Of a stretch of DNA of 45,122 nt, positions 24,661 through 33,108 are shown one piece after another. Every line of letters starts with the position of its first letter. Position 1 is the stretch's first letter. Source of the DNA: an uncultured Mobiluncus sp. (GTDB lineage Bacteria > Actinomycetota > Actinomycetes > Actinomycetales > Actinomycetaceae); contig NZ_CALUCZ010000019.1 of the NCBI RefSeq assembly GCF_943914685.1, positions 1 through 45,122 of the forward strand, read 5' to 3'. Below the pieces are notes generated by a model that had not been told where the DNA came from, made no database searches, and saw only the letters and a program-made list of their open reading frames with translations. A program made the position numbers and the translations under genes.

Positions 24661-25013
24661 ATAGAGCCTTCCTTATGGGTGGCAAATTGGCGGGACTTTC
24701 CCGGGTTTCAAGCCTAGCACAAGTCGGATTTACCAGGAATTTCGCGGTTTTTCAACGGTTTGAGGGGGGAGCCGGGTCGGTCAAGGCCAGTCGAGGTCGG
24801 TGCGGGCGGTGGCACAAGACGGCTGGTGGCGCGATGGCGCAAGACGGCTGGTGGCGTGGTGGTGCGAGGCGTCGCGTTGCCCAGTGGGAGGTAGTGATTG
24901 CCCAGTCCGGGTGCGTTTTGTGGCTGGTGTTGGCTCAAGGGTTCGGCAGCCAACCGAGCGCCAGCCGCTGAGTGAAGTGGTGCGCGAGCGGGGCTCCGCC
25001 CGTGCCAAGCTGG
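24661..25013. other. Gene-free stretch with a 25-nt tandem repeat
   Basis: This 353-nt interval lies between the methyltransferase and brnQ, both on the minus strand. It holds the brnQ promoter region and a tandem repeat: units 24811-24835 and 24836-24860 differ at three positions, with a diverged partial third copy after them. The open frames across it have unlike composition and no family match. I see no convincing gene or RNA. Confidence 0.6.
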
Positions 25014-26198
25014 CTAACAGCGCAGTTCGTGGAACGGAACTTCAGCAGCCCGCAGGCGGGCGGCGGTTAGGTCAGCGATGGTGTGCAGCCCCTGCTCGCC
25101 AGCCAGACCGGATTTAGCCGCGCTAAACGGCTCTTCCAGCTGAATCAGGAAAAAACGCCGCCCGGTGGCGTGCGCCGCCTGCCCGGTGGTGCCTGAGCCG
25201 GCAAAAAAATCCAGGACCGTGTCGCCGGGGCTGGTAGCGGCCTCGATGAGGACTTGCAACAGCTTTGTCGGTTTCGGCGTTTCAAACAGCCCGTCCAATC
25301 CCAGACGCTGCAGTTCCCGCTGCCCCGAAATCGTTGAGGGGCCCATGACCAGGTCTTTCAAGGCGGTTTCATGAAAATCCCGGACTTTCGTATAAATCCT
25401 CAGTCGGCGATGTGTCCCTTGGCCGTGTACCTGAAATTCCAGGTCAGCGTAATCGCGTTCGACCTTGGCTCGCGACCAGCGCCAAACGTGATACTTCAGT
25501 CCCGGTTTCGCATTCGGGTGGGGGTGGGCGCAAATCCAGCCGGCATCGGCCAGTTCGGGGTCAACGGCCCCGACCTCGCTGGTGCGCACCGCCCCGGTCT
25601 GGGGGTGATAGTAAATGTCGAACACCATCGACGGGGCAGTGACCTCGTTGAACTTCGAGTTCGTGTTGTACAGTTCATTCTTGGTGACGTAGGCGCCGCA
25701 CGCATCGTGTTTTACCTGGCGTTGGGGCAGGTGATACACGGTAGGCATAAGTTTTTGCAAAAGCTCGGTGCGGCCGCGGAGCTGGCCCACCTGGGTGGCG
25801 TCGCGGGCATAAGTCAAGATGTACTCGTGCGTTCCCGCCGGTCCGGCCCCCAGCTGGCGGCCTTTCAGGTTAGAAACCCACACGAAGTTGCCAATCAGGT
25901 TTGCGGTGCCAAAAATGCGGTCCATCTCGAGTTTCAGTTCGCACAGCTGGTTAAAGTCAATCGAGATAAAGATAAGACCGTCAGCACTGAGCAGTTCACG
26001 CGCCGCCACCAACAGCGGGCTCATCATCGCGAGCCACTCGTCTTTGGCGCGCCGGTCGTGGTAGGCGAAAGTGTTTCCGGTGTTGTAGGGCGGGTCGATG
26101 TAGATCATTTTCACTTGTTGCCCGGCCCGGTGCAGCGCCTGCAAACCGGCCGCGGCATCGGCACGCAACAGCCAGTTACCTTCCCGAAAATCGTCCAC
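25014..26198 (-). CDS. Orphan beta-class DNA methyltransferase
   Basis: Predicted site-specific DNA methyltransferase of 394 residues that modifies adenine N6 or cytosine N4. The catalytic DPPY is at 35-38, within a MIYIDPPYNTGNTF stretch, and the AdoMet-binding FFAGSG is at 332-337, followed by TTGQAAHATGR. DPPY before FxGxG with the target-recognition region between is the beta-class order, as in type III Mod and CcrM-like enzymes. No restriction endonuclease or specificity gene is adjacent, so it looks solitary. The GTG start is supported by a -10 hexamer 6 nt upstream (leaderless). Base composition is not visibly different from the neighbours. The recognition sequence is unknown. Confidence 0.88.
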   Translation of the reverse strand: MDDFREGNWLLRADAAAGLQALHRAGQQVKMIYIDPPYNTGNTFAYHDRRAKDEWLAMMSPLLVAARELLSADGLIFISIDFNQLCELKLEMDRIFGTANLIGNFVWVSNLKGRQLGAGPAGTHEYILTYARDATQVGQLRGRTELLQKLMPTVYHLPQRQVKHDACGAYVTKNELYNTNSKFNEVTAPSMVFDIYYHPQTGAVRTSEVGAVDPELADAGWICAHPHPNAKPGLKYHVWRWSRAKVERDYADLEFQVHGQGTHRRLRIYTKVRDFHETALKDLVMGPSTISGQRELQRLGLDGLFETPKPTKLLQVLIEAATSPGDTVLDFFAGSGTTGQAAHATGRRFFLIQLEEPFSAAKSGLAGEQGLHTIADLTAARLRAAEVPFHELRC

Positions 26199-26204
26199 GA
26201 AAAA

Positions 26205-26210
26205 ATCCTA
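26205..26210 (-). promoter_or_regulatory. -10 element of the methyltransferase gene, leaderless
   Basis: TAGGAT on the minus strand is followed by 6 nt and the GTG at 26198. The run of five T between them and the absence of a Shine-Dalgarno fit a leaderless start. Confidence 0.6.
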
Positions 26211-26260
26211 TCTAGGCAAACGCCCTTCATCGGGGAAAATCGCCGAGGAGCCCGGGAAAG

Positions 26261-27580
26261 TCAGAACCGGCGCTTGGGGTGGGAGACAGAAATAATGGCG
26301 CCCTGGGGCAAAACCTTGTTCGGATCCAGGGAGGCCGGCACGGTGGCGACAAAAGCCTGGAAAGTCGGGGGGCGGCGCACAATGAGATCGAGTTTCCCGC
26401 CGTCGGCTTCAATGAGCTGTTTCGCCAGCGCCAAGCCAATCCCGGTTGAACCGTGCCCCGACACGCCCTTCTTAAAAATATCCGGGGCGATTTCGTCGTC
26501 CACGCCCTCGCCTTCGTCGCTGACCTCGAAATACATGCCCTTCTTGTTGCCGCTCATCTTGGCGCGCACCGTAGTCGTGCCCGCCCCGTATTTCAGCGAA
26601 TTCTCCAGCAAGGTGGCGATGACTTGGCCCAGTGAGCCCGGTGTGGCCAGGGCGGGGCGGTCGGTTTCGTTACGGAACACCAGTGGGCGATTCGCCGCCC
26701 GGAACTGGTTTTCCCACTCGTTTTGCTGGTGTACCAGGAATTCGTCGACGTTAATCGCCTGGGTGGTACCCCCGCCGGCATTCTGGGAGTTGCGTTTCAG
26801 ATCCTCGACCACACCGGTCAGGCGTTCGAGCTGGTCCAGGCACTGTTCGGCTTCTTGCTGTACCTCCGATTCACTGCTGATCATCTGGATTTCTTCCAGC
26901 CGCATAGACAGAGCCGTCAGCGGGGTACGCAGCTGGTGGGACACGTCTGAAGCGAACTGGCGTTCCGCGGCGATACGCCCCGCCAGGTTTTCACTGGCCC
27001 TAACCAGTTCGTCTTGCACCAAGTCGATTTCTTCAATCCCGGAGGGGGTCACGCGGGGACGCACCCCGCCGGAACCGAGCTGTTCAGCCTGGGCGGACAG
27101 GTAAATGAGCGGCGCCGAAATCCGGCGAGACGCCCGCAGCGCGATAAACGCGCCGACCAAGACTGATGCCCCCACCCCGGAAAGCGTCACCAAAACAAAC
27201 ACTACGGAACGTGAACGGGCGTTATCCGAGGAAGAAATGACCGTCAGGGTGGCTCCCGTGGCGGTCTCGACCCGCGAGATGAGCGGGAAAACTGGGCGAG
27301 TCCCAAAGCTCAGGTCGCGCCCGTCTTGAGTGGTGACTTCTACCCTGGTGTCCGCCGAGCGTCCCGGCCACAGCCAGCTGGCCACGGTGACATCAGTCAC
27401 GTAGTGGCCGGTCAGGGACGTGCGGTCCAGGGCGAGCGCGTATTGTTTAGCCGTCGCGTCAACATCGGCACGGGCTGAATCCCACAGCTGGTTGACGGCG
27501 AAAGCGGCCAAAGGCACACCCAGCAACAGCACGGCAATGATGACCGCGCTGAGGATAGAAATCAGGATTTGCTTGCGCAA
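26261..27580 (-). CDS. Two-component sensor histidine kinase
   Basis: Membrane sensor kinase of 439 residues. Helix 1 is at about 7-29 and helix 2 at about 125-148, bounding an extracytoplasmic sensor loop of about 95 residues, followed by a HAMP-like linker. The phospho-acceptor is His215 in SHQLRTPLTAL. The ATP-binding domain shows the N box (TLLENSLKYGAG), G1 (VSDEGEGVDDE) and G2 (GSTGIGLALAKQL). The N-terminal loop has no recognisable ligand domain, so the stimulus is unknown. It starts 3 nt after the stop of its partner response regulator and is certainly co-transcribed with it. Confidence 0.95.
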   Translation of the reverse strand: MRKQILISILSAVIIAVLLLGVPLAAFAVNQLWDSARADVDATAKQYALALDRTSLTGHYVTDVTVASWLWPGRSADTRVEVTTQDGRDLSFGTRPVFPLISRVETATGATLTVISSSDNARSRSVVFVLVTLSGVGASVLVGAFIALRASRRISAPLIYLSAQAEQLGSGGVRPRVTPSGIEEIDLVQDELVRASENLAGRIAAERQFASDVSHQLRTPLTALSMRLEEIQMISSESEVQQEAEQCLDQLERLTGVVEDLKRNSQNAGGGTTQAINVDEFLVHQQNEWENQFRAANRPLVFRNETDRPALATPGSLGQVIATLLENSLKYGAGTTTVRAKMSGNKKGMYFEVSDEGEGVDDEIAPDIFKKGVSGHGSTGIGLALAKQLIEADGGKLDLIVRRPPTFQAFVATVPASLDPNKVLPQGAIISVSHPKRRF

Positions 27581-27583
27581 GGG

Positions 27584-28261
27584 CTAGGCAGTTTCAAAAC
27601 GGAAGCCCATGCCGCGCACGGTGGTGATGTAATGCGGATTGTTCGCGTCGTCGCCGAGCTTGCGGCGCAGCCATGAGACGTGCATATCCAGGGTCTTGGT
27701 GGAACCCGACGGGTCCCCGCCCCACACTTCCCGCATAATGGCTTCCCGCTCCACGACCGCGCCGGCTTCGCGTACCAGCACCCGCAGCAGCTCAAACTCT
27801 TTCGCGGTCAGCTGCAGTTCGCGCGTGCCTTGGAACGCGCGGTGGGCGGAAACCTCAATGCGTACGTCCTGAGCGGTCAGGTCGCTTTCTTCGGTGATTT
27901 CCCCGCCGGAACGCCGCAGCAGCGCCCGCACGCGAGCCAGCAGCTCTCCCAGCCGGAAAGGTTTGGTGACGTAATCGTCCGCTCCGGCGTCCAAGCCCAC
28001 CACCATGTCGACTTCGCCGGTACGTGCGGTCAGAATGAGAATCGGAATGGTGAGGCCTTGGGCGCGAATCGTGCGCGCCACGTCCAAGCCGTCCATATCG
28101 GGCAGCCCCAAGTCCAAAATCACCATGTCGGAGTCGTTGACTTGTTTCAGGGCAGAACCGCCCGTAACGTGGGCGCCGACTTCGTAGCCTTCGCGTTGCA
28201 AAGCACGGGTCAGCGGCTCGGCAATCGCGGGATCGTCTTCGACTAAAAGGACTCTGGTCAT
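27584..28261 (-). CDS. OmpR/PhoB-family response regulator
   Basis: DNA-binding response regulator of 225 residues. The receiver domain has the acidic pair at Glu8-Asp9-Asp10, the phospho-acceptor Asp50 in MVILDLGLPDMDG, and the conserved Thr and Lys in ILILTAR and VTKPF. The C-terminal winged-helix domain has the LTAKEFELLRVLVREAG pattern, and ends YITTVRGMGFRFE. The ATG is preceded by GAGGAAGAGGA. It precedes the histidine kinase by 3 nt. Promoter details in the upstream region are unclear. Confidence 0.96.
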   Translation of the reverse strand: MTRVLLVEDDPAIAEPLTRALQREGYEVGAHVTGGSALKQVNDSDMVILDLGLPDMDGLDVARTIRAQGLTIPILILTARTGEVDMVVGLDAGADDYVTKPFRLGELLARVRALLRRSGGEITEESDLTAQDVRIEVSAHRAFQGTRELQLTAKEFELLRVLVREAGAVVEREAIMREVWGGDPSGSTKTLDMHVSWLRRKLGDDANNPHYITTVRGMGFRFETA

Positions 28262-28546
28262 TCCTCTTCCTCTGCTTTCGCTTTTTTATCTCCCGGTTCC
28301 GTTCTCTCGAATTGGCCGAAACTCTGGACTATCTCAGATATTCGTGAACTGGGAGAATGGTGAAACCCTAAGTCATCATCGAGTAAAACTTTACCCTCTT
28401 TTGACCCGTTGCGCTATTCGACGGAATATTTAAATTATTCCTTAGTATTCCTAGTCTTTTTGAGCGTGGCTGGCGGGTATCCTGCCCGTTCTTCCGAGTA
28501 GGAAGGCAACCAAAGCTAGAATGGGGCTGGCGAAAGGAAACTGGTG
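28262..28546. promoter_or_regulatory. Divergent control region between the two-component system and the hydrolases
   Basis: A 285-nt AT-rich interval without a gene. It holds a GGAATA-(7)-TATTCC inverted repeat (28423-28441), a possible TTGACC -35 at 28401-28406, and a good -10 TAGAAT at 28517-28522. A GAAAGGAAA ribosome-binding site follows for the plus-strand hydrolase. The inverted repeat could be a site for the adjacent response regulator, but this is a guess from position. Confidence 0.5.
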
Positions 28547-29341
28547 ATGCTGTCCCATTATGTGTCGGGTGAGCCGCAAAACCCGATGGTGGTGTTGGTT
28601 CATGGAGTCTGCGATTCCGCCTTGGCCTGGGTCGATTTGCTGAACCACCTGCGCGACCGTTACTTCGTGGTGGCACTGGATTCACTGGGACACGGCACTT
28701 CGCGGCGTCTGCGCGATACGGAGCTAGCCGACCCGACTGCGGCTTCGGCAGAGGAATTAGCGCTGACTTTGCAATATCTGGAACAGCTCTATGGGCAAAC
28801 CCCGGTCATCGTAGCCCACTCTATGGGGGCGGCCATTTCCAGCTACCTCGGCGGGCGTCGTCCCGAGTTGATGAAAGCACTTTTTCTCGAGGACCCCGCC
28901 TGGTTGAGTCCGGCGCAGGCGGCAGGGTACCGCCAGCGGGCCAGCGAACAAGTCACCCGCTGTGAACACACCTGGCAGGCCAATCCGGTGGAAACGCTGG
29001 CGGACAACGTGGCACAACGTCCGGGGTGGAGTGCCGCCTCACACTATGGCTGGGCATTGGGCAAAGGGCTGGTGGATTCGCGCCTGCTGGCCACCGGTAT
29101 CGTGAGTTTTCACGAACCTTGGCCGGAAATCGTCGCGGCGCTGCGCGTGCCGACTAAAGTTGTTACCTCAGACACGGATGAAGTGCTGATTGGTCTGGCG
29201 GGCGTGGACGCTATCGCCCAGGTGGGAAACCCTTTGGTGCAAACCGAAGTTATTTCCGGGACTGGTCACGGCGTGCGGCTCGGCGCCCCGGAGCAATACC
29301 ACGCTAGCTTAGACGAATGGCTCCACCACTACGCGGGCTGA
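28547..29341 (+). CDS. Alpha/beta-fold hydrolase
   Basis: Serine hydrolase of 264 residues with the alpha/beta fold. The oxyanion HG motif (VLVHGVCDSALAW, about 17-29) is followed by the nucleophile elbow HSMGA with Ser92. The acid is likely the Asp in SDTDEV, and the His is in GTGHGVRLG near the C terminus. The pattern fits esterase/lipase-like or dienelactone-type hydrolases; the substrate is unknown. A GTG one codon earlier is also a possible start. The ATG is used here because AAAGGAAAC is well placed. Together with the next two genes it probably forms an operon, with gaps of only 16 and 9 nt. Confidence 0.88.
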   Translation: MLSHYVSGEPQNPMVVLVHGVCDSALAWVDLLNHLRDRYFVVALDSLGHGTSRRLRDTELADPTAASAEELALTLQYLEQLYGQTPVIVAHSMGAAISSYLGGRRPELMKALFLEDPAWLSPAQAAGYRQRASEQVTRCEHTWQANPVETLADNVAQRPGWSAASHYGWALGKGLVDSRLLATGIVSFHEPWPEIVAALRVPTKVVTSDTDEVLIGLAGVDAIAQVGNPLVQTEVISGTGHGVRLGAPEQYHASLDEWLHHYAG

Positions 29342-29357
29342 CCGGAAAGGCAAAACG

Positions 29358-30314
29358 ATGCAACCGTTCTTGTGCCCCGAACTGACGCCAGCAATCGCCG
29401 CTACGCCCCCACAAACACCTTGTGACCTGCAAAATATGCGAAGCGAAGGGGACCGAATGTTAGGTACGTCCACAGAAACCCCGACCGGAGTAAACCTCGA
29501 CGTGAGGGAAATCCCCGGCGGGGACGGCCAACCTATGGAGCTGCGTTGTTTCACCCCGCAACCCGCTGCGCAGTCCTCGGCGGCACAAGGTCGGGCCGGC
29601 TGTTCAGCCATCTTGCTCACTTTCCACGGCGGCGGCTACGTGGCTGGCAGAGCCCGGTTTGATGACGTGCACAATGCTGAGTTGGCTGAGTATTTGGGGG
29701 CCATAGTCCTGTCCGCGGATTATCGCCTGGCGCCCGAATTTTCGGTGGACCGGGCGGTGGCGGATTGCCGCTCGGCGCTGCTTTATGCCCTGGAGCGGGG
29801 TCGCGAGTGGGGGCGGGAAGTATATGTTTTCGGCGATTCCGCCGGGGCCGGGCTGGCGTATTATTCCGTAGCGGAGTTGATTAGGCAGCACGACCAGTGT
29901 CCGGTGGCGGGAATGATTCTGTTTGAACCCTGTTTGGATCCGCGCTGCGAGAGTGAATCTATGCAAACCCACGCCGCCGGCCCAGTCTGGACGGCCGAGG
30001 CTAATCGGGAGGCTTGGGCTTTGGCGGCGCCGAGCCCGGCCCTGCGTGCGAAACTGACGGAAATTCTGGACAGCCCGGCAGTGGCGGGCAAAATGCCGCG
30101 CAGTCTCATCGTGGTGAACCCCATCGATCCGCTGCGCGACGAAGGGCTGCGTTTAGCGCTGCGCCTAGCGGATTGCGGGGTGCCGGTGGAGGCGCATATG
30201 TATGCCGGGACTTTCCACGGGTCCTTGCGAGTGCCGGGCAGTCAAACCTGGGCTGAGCTGCGGGAACTGCTGAGGCGCTTTATGAGTTACGGCGATTCAA
30301 ACCCGCGCGATTAG
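29358..30314 (+). CDS. HSL-family (type IV) esterase
   Basis: Alpha/beta hydrolase of the hormone-sensitive-lipase type, 318 residues. The oxyanion-hole HGGG is at 90-93 (FHGGGYVAGRA), the nucleophile Ser161 in FGDSAGAG, and the probable Asp is in NPIDPLRDEG with His in GTFHGSL. YRLAPE between them is a family hallmark. It should cleave short-chain esters or amides in the cytoplasm. A GAAAGG ribosome-binding site lies before the ATG. The first 50 residues are poorly conserved and a later ATG is possible. It directly follows another alpha/beta hydrolase, but the two are from different subfamilies. Confidence 0.9.
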   Translation: MQPFLCPELTPAIAATPPQTPCDLQNMRSEGDRMLGTSTETPTGVNLDVREIPGGDGQPMELRCFTPQPAAQSSAAQGRAGCSAILLTFHGGGYVAGRARFDDVHNAELAEYLGAIVLSADYRLAPEFSVDRAVADCRSALLYALERGREWGREVYVFGDSAGAGLAYYSVAELIRQHDQCPVAGMILFEPCLDPRCESESMQTHAAGPVWTAEANREAWALAAPSPALRAKLTEILDSPAVAGKMPRSLIVVNPIDPLRDEGLRLALRLADCGVPVEAHMYAGTFHGSLRVPGSQTWAELRELLRRFMSYGDSNPRD

Positions 30315-30317
30315 GCT
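30312..30317 (+). promoter_or_regulatory. -10 element of maf, leaderless
   Basis: TAGGCT overlaps the stop codon of the esterase gene and ends 6 nt before the maf ATG at 30324. maf may thus have its own leaderless transcript in addition to read-through. Confidence 0.45.
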
Positions 30318-30323
30318 AGAGGC

Positions 30324-30998
30324 ATGGAAAAATCGGATTCTGATTTGGGTGCGGCCGCGGTGAGCTTGGTGTTAGCTTCCGCTTCCCCGGCGCGGCGCAA
30401 AGTGTTGCAAGGGGCGGGGTTGCGCCCGATGGTGCGGGTTTCTCACGTGGACGAGGACACTTTGCTCGCCAAGCTGCGTTCGCGTGCGGCCGGCCCGGAC
30501 GAGCAGGTTTTGGCCCTCGCGCAGGCAAAAGCGCGGGCGGTAGCGGGGGAGCTTGAGACGTCGCTTTCGCCGGGTGCGGATACGTTGGTGATGGGCTGCG
30601 ACTCCATGCTGGAGTTTCACGGCGAAGTGCTGGGCAAACCTCACAATCCCGAAGTCGCCCTCGCGCGGGTGCGCGCCCTGTCGGGGGATTGCGGGGTGTT
30701 GCACACTGGGCACTGGGTGATGCGTTTACGCCGCGATGCGGCCGAGGCCGTTGCAGAAGTGGGGTGCACCGAGTCTACCGTGGTGCATTTCGCGGATTTT
30801 AGCGAGGCAGAGGCTCGCGCCTATGTGGCCAGCGGGGAACCGCTGGAAGTTGCTGGCTCATTTACCATTGACGGCTTGGGTGGGGCATTCATCAGCGGCA
30901 TCGAGGGAGATCCGCACAATGTCATCGGGATTTCTCTGCCTTTGCTGCGAAAACTGGCTGGCGAGCTGGGGATTTTCTGGCCCTCGCTGTGGGCTTGA
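30324..30998 (+). CDS. maf: Maf-family nucleoside triphosphate pyrophosphatase
   Basis: House-cleaning enzyme that hydrolyses non-canonical or specific nucleoside triphosphates to the monophosphate and pyrophosphate, 224 residues. Family signatures: LASASPARRKVL at 18-29, the catalytic SVMGCDSML-like stretch (VMGCDSMLEFHGEVLGKP, about 91-108), and TVVHFADFSEAEARAYVASGEP and GSFTIDGLGG in the C-terminal half. The length and ending (DPHNVIGISLPLLRKL) match Maf proteins. It follows the HSL esterase after 9 nt. Confidence 0.95.
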   Translation: MEKSDSDLGAAAVSLVLASASPARRKVLQGAGLRPMVRVSHVDEDTLLAKLRSRAAGPDEQVLALAQAKARAVAGELETSLSPGADTLVMGCDSMLEFHGEVLGKPHNPEVALARVRALSGDCGVLHTGHWVMRLRRDAAEAVAEVGCTESTVVHFADFSEAEARAYVASGEPLEVAGSFTIDGLGGAFISGIEGDPHNVIGISLPLLRKLAGELGIFWPSLWA

Positions 30999-31038
30999 GC
31001 CAAATCTTTCTCTTTATTGGCTACAAAATAGTTTCCCC

Positions 31039-31077
31039 TTGACAGCTGTGTGATGGTGTATTAGTGTTGTAGTACAC
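31039..31077 (+). promoter_or_regulatory. Promoter and operator of the GntR-ABC operon
   Basis: TTGACA (31039-31044) and TAGTGT (31062-31067) are 17 nt apart. The inverted repeat GTGT-TGTAGT-ACAC (31064-31077) overlaps the -10 and start site, an ideal place for autorepression by the GntR protein encoded next. Confidence 0.75.
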
Positions 31078-31115
31078 AAACATGGTACCGCGTTTGTTTC
31101 GGTAAGGAGAAGCTG

Positions 31116-31478
31116 ATGGATTTCGATACTGGAACGCCCATTTGGCGTCAGTTACTTGACGACTTCTCACGGCGTATCACCAGCGGACAGTGGGAGCGGG
31201 GTTCCCAAATTCCCTCTGTGCGCGATTTATCCGCCGAGTACGGAGTCAATCCCAACACCATGCAAAAGGCGTTGACCGAGCTGGAGCGCACCGGCTTGGT
31301 TGCCTCGCGCCGGGGCTTGGGACGTTTCGTCACCGAGGATACCCAGGCTGTCCGGGAACTCGGCAAGGATCTGGCGAAAACCTCCGTACGCAACTTCATA
31401 ACAGACATGAAAACTTTGGGACTAAGCCTCAGCGAAGCCCAAGATCTGTTGAACAGTCAATGGAAAGGACGTGATTGA
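31116..31478 (+). CDS. YtrA-type GntR transcriptional regulator
   Basis: Short GntR-family repressor of 120 residues. The N-terminal winged helix spans IWRQLLDDFSRRITSG through PSVRDLSAEYGVNPNTMQKAL (about 7-50) and the wing with LVASRRGLGRFV. Only a helical dimerisation tail of about 40 residues follows, which is typical of the YtrA subfamily. That subfamily usually controls ABC transporter genes of its own operon, as here: its end overlaps the ATPase gene by 8 nt. It probably binds the inverted repeat over its own promoter. An AAGGAG Shine-Dalgarno precedes the ATG. The inducer is unknown; in relatives it is often an envelope-active antibiotic. Confidence 0.93.
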   Translation: MDFDTGTPIWRQLLDDFSRRITSGQWERGSQIPSVRDLSAEYGVNPNTMQKALTELERTGLVASRRGLGRFVTEDTQAVRELGKDLAKTSVRNFITDMKTLGLSLSEAQDLLNSQWKGRD

Positions 31479-32205
31479 GATGCAACCCTTAGTGGAAGTG
31501 TCCAACCTCACCAAACGCTACCAGGGCATCAAAGTAAACGGGGTGGTGAAACCGGCATTAGACCAGCTTACCCTCAACTTGAGCGCCGGGAGAGTCGTCG
31601 GTTTGCTGGGTGAAAACGGCTCGGGCAAGACCACGCTGTTAAAGATTCTGGCCGGGGTGCTGGAACCTACCAGCGGGCAAGTCCGCATCGACGGCCAGGA
31701 AGTCGGGACGAAAACCAAAGCCATGACCTCTTTCCTGCCCGATGCCGCCTGGCTGCCCGAATCAATCAGTGTTGACGCGGCTATCAACCGGCACGCGGAT
31801 TATTTCGCGGACTTTGACGCGAAAAAAGCCACGGAACTGGTGGAGTTCCTGGGGCTGGAACGCAGCCTAAAAACCAACCACATGAGCAAAGGGATGCGTG
31901 AAAAACTGCAGCTGGCGCTGATAATGTCACGTTCCGCCCGGCTCTATCTATTGGACGAACCGATTTCGGGAGTGGATCCGGCGGCGCGCCAAACCCTGCT
32001 GGACACCATTGTGAAAGGCTGGAACCCCGAAGCGACTCTGTTTATTTCCACCCACCTGGTTACCGACATTGAGCCGGTACTGGACGAAGCCGTATTCCTG
32101 CACGCGGGCAAGCTGTTCAAACAGGGCGAAGCTGATGAACTGCGGGAAGCCTACGGTATGTCCCTGGACCTCATCTTTAGGAAGGAATACTCCCATGTTC
32201 GCTAA
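31471..32205 (+). CDS. ABC transporter ATP-binding protein
   Basis: Cytoplasmic ATPase of an exporter, 244 residues. The Walker A is GENGSGKTT (about 48-56), the signature region is degenerate (MSKGMREKLQ in place of LSGGQ), the Walker B is LYLLDEPISGVD, and the switch His lies in ISTHLV. This signature form is common in ABC ATPases of YtrB/BcrA-type exporters. It overlaps the GntR gene by 8 nt and the permease gene by 11 nt, so translation is coupled. It probably powers the permease that follows. The substrate is not known. Confidence 0.95.
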   Translation: MIEMQPLVEVSNLTKRYQGIKVNGVVKPALDQLTLNLSAGRVVGLLGENGSGKTTLLKILAGVLEPTSGQVRIDGQEVGTKTKAMTSFLPDAAWLPESISVDAAINRHADYFADFDAKKATELVEFLGLERSLKTNHMSKGMREKLQLALIMSRSARLYLLDEPISGVDPAARQTLLDTIVKGWNPEATLFISTHLVTDIEPVLDEAVFLHAGKLFKQGEADELREAYGMSLDLIFRKEYSHVR

Positions 32206-33034
32206 AATATTCAAGTATGAAGCCAAAGAAATGGGCTGGCAGCTGCTGCTCTATCTGGCTGTCGGCTTGGCGGTGGTGTTTGCCTCGGGGCTGTTGAGCC
32301 TCACTAACCAAAGTTTCCTAGCCACCACGGGCACCACCATCGGCGCCCTAGTGGCAATCATCATTCCCTTCCTCGTGTTTATCATGGGTTCCAAGTACTA
32401 CTACCAGACCACCTATGGGCAGCGCGGCTACTTTACAAACACCCTGCCAGCTTCGGGTGGAACCGTGCTAGGTGCGAAGTCTCTGTGGCTGTTTATTTCC
32501 GTGCTACTCGCGATTTGTTGGAGCTGCTTGGCGCTGGGCTGGGTCATCTTTACTCAGATGGCGGGGTCGGCAGGACCCGAGCTGAGCTTCGGCGACAAAT
32601 TCGTTGCGACCTGGGAGGCTATCGGGCAACTCCTGCAACGCACCCCCGCCTACCTCATCATCACTATGATCGTGGTCTTACTGCTGGCGACGGCACAGTT
32701 TGTGATGTGGGTGGGGTGCTTTTCCGCCCTGGCTAACCGTTTCGGCTTCGCTTACCTGTCCACCAACAAGGCGGTGACCATCAGCGCGATTCTCCTCTAT
32801 GTGGTTTATGAGGCGGTATTGGCTCTGTTTACTTTCCTGGTGCCGGCGACGTTGCACATCACGACTACGGCAGGCAGCGCCCAGACAAAGTTACTTATCG
32901 GCGCTATCTTCTCGCAGACTAACGAGGGGGCCGGCGTATTCATTCCGTTGGGAATGCTGGGCATGATTCCCCTGTTGATTGTCGGCTACTGGTTTGCCCA
33001 CAACTCGCTGTCTCGACACCTGTCGTTGCGTTAG
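32195..33034 (+). CDS. ABC transporter permease
   Basis: Membrane partner of the preceding ATPase, 279 residues with six hydrophobic segments. The layout (MFAKIFKYEAKEMGWQLL start, then a helix at about 17-38) is typical of ABC-2-like permeases encoded next to YtrA regulators. The frame is open upstream for another 42 codons inside the ATPase gene, but the ATG at 32195 has a GAAGGAA ribosome-binding site 6-7 nt before it. The operon ends in a strong terminator right after this gene. Confidence 0.88.
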   Translation: MFAKIFKYEAKEMGWQLLLYLAVGLAVVFASGLLSLTNQSFLATTGTTIGALVAIIIPFLVFIMGSKYYYQTTYGQRGYFTNTLPASGGTVLGAKSLWLFISVLLAICWSCLALGWVIFTQMAGSAGPELSFGDKFVATWEAIGQLLQRTPAYLIITMIVVLLLATAQFVMWVGCFSALANRFGFAYLSTNKAVTISAILLYVVYEAVLALFTFLVPATLHITTTAGSAQTKLLIGAIFSQTNEGAGVFIPLGMLGMIPLLIVGYWFAHNSLSRHLSLR

Positions 33035-33046
33035 TTGGGTGTCTCA

Positions 33047-33084
33047 TTGTGGCGGCTCGGTATTCCGGGCCGCCACAACTTTTT
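33047..33084 (+). terminator. Terminator of the GntR-ABC operon
   Basis: TTGTGGCGGC (33047-33056) pairs with GCCGCCACAA (33069-33078), followed by CTTTTT. It lies between the convergent permease and purK genes and may serve both. Confidence 0.9.
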
Positions 33085-33108
33085 AGGGTCACAAGGTCGG
33101 GGCGGCGC

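Noticed and set aside
24675..25117. Open frames over the 25-nt tandem repeat
   Set aside because: The low-complexity Arg/Trp/Gly translations look like chance frames in GC-rich DNA, with one running into the methyltransferase gene on the other strand.
25014..28261. A complete restriction-modification or phage-defence system around the methyltransferase
   Set aside because: Neighbours are a BrnQ carrier and an ordinary two-component system; no nuclease, helicase or NTPase gene is present.
28547..30314. The two adjacent alpha/beta hydrolases as a recent tandem duplication
   Set aside because: They carry different motifs (HG/HSMG against HGGG/GDSAG) and belong to different subfamilies.
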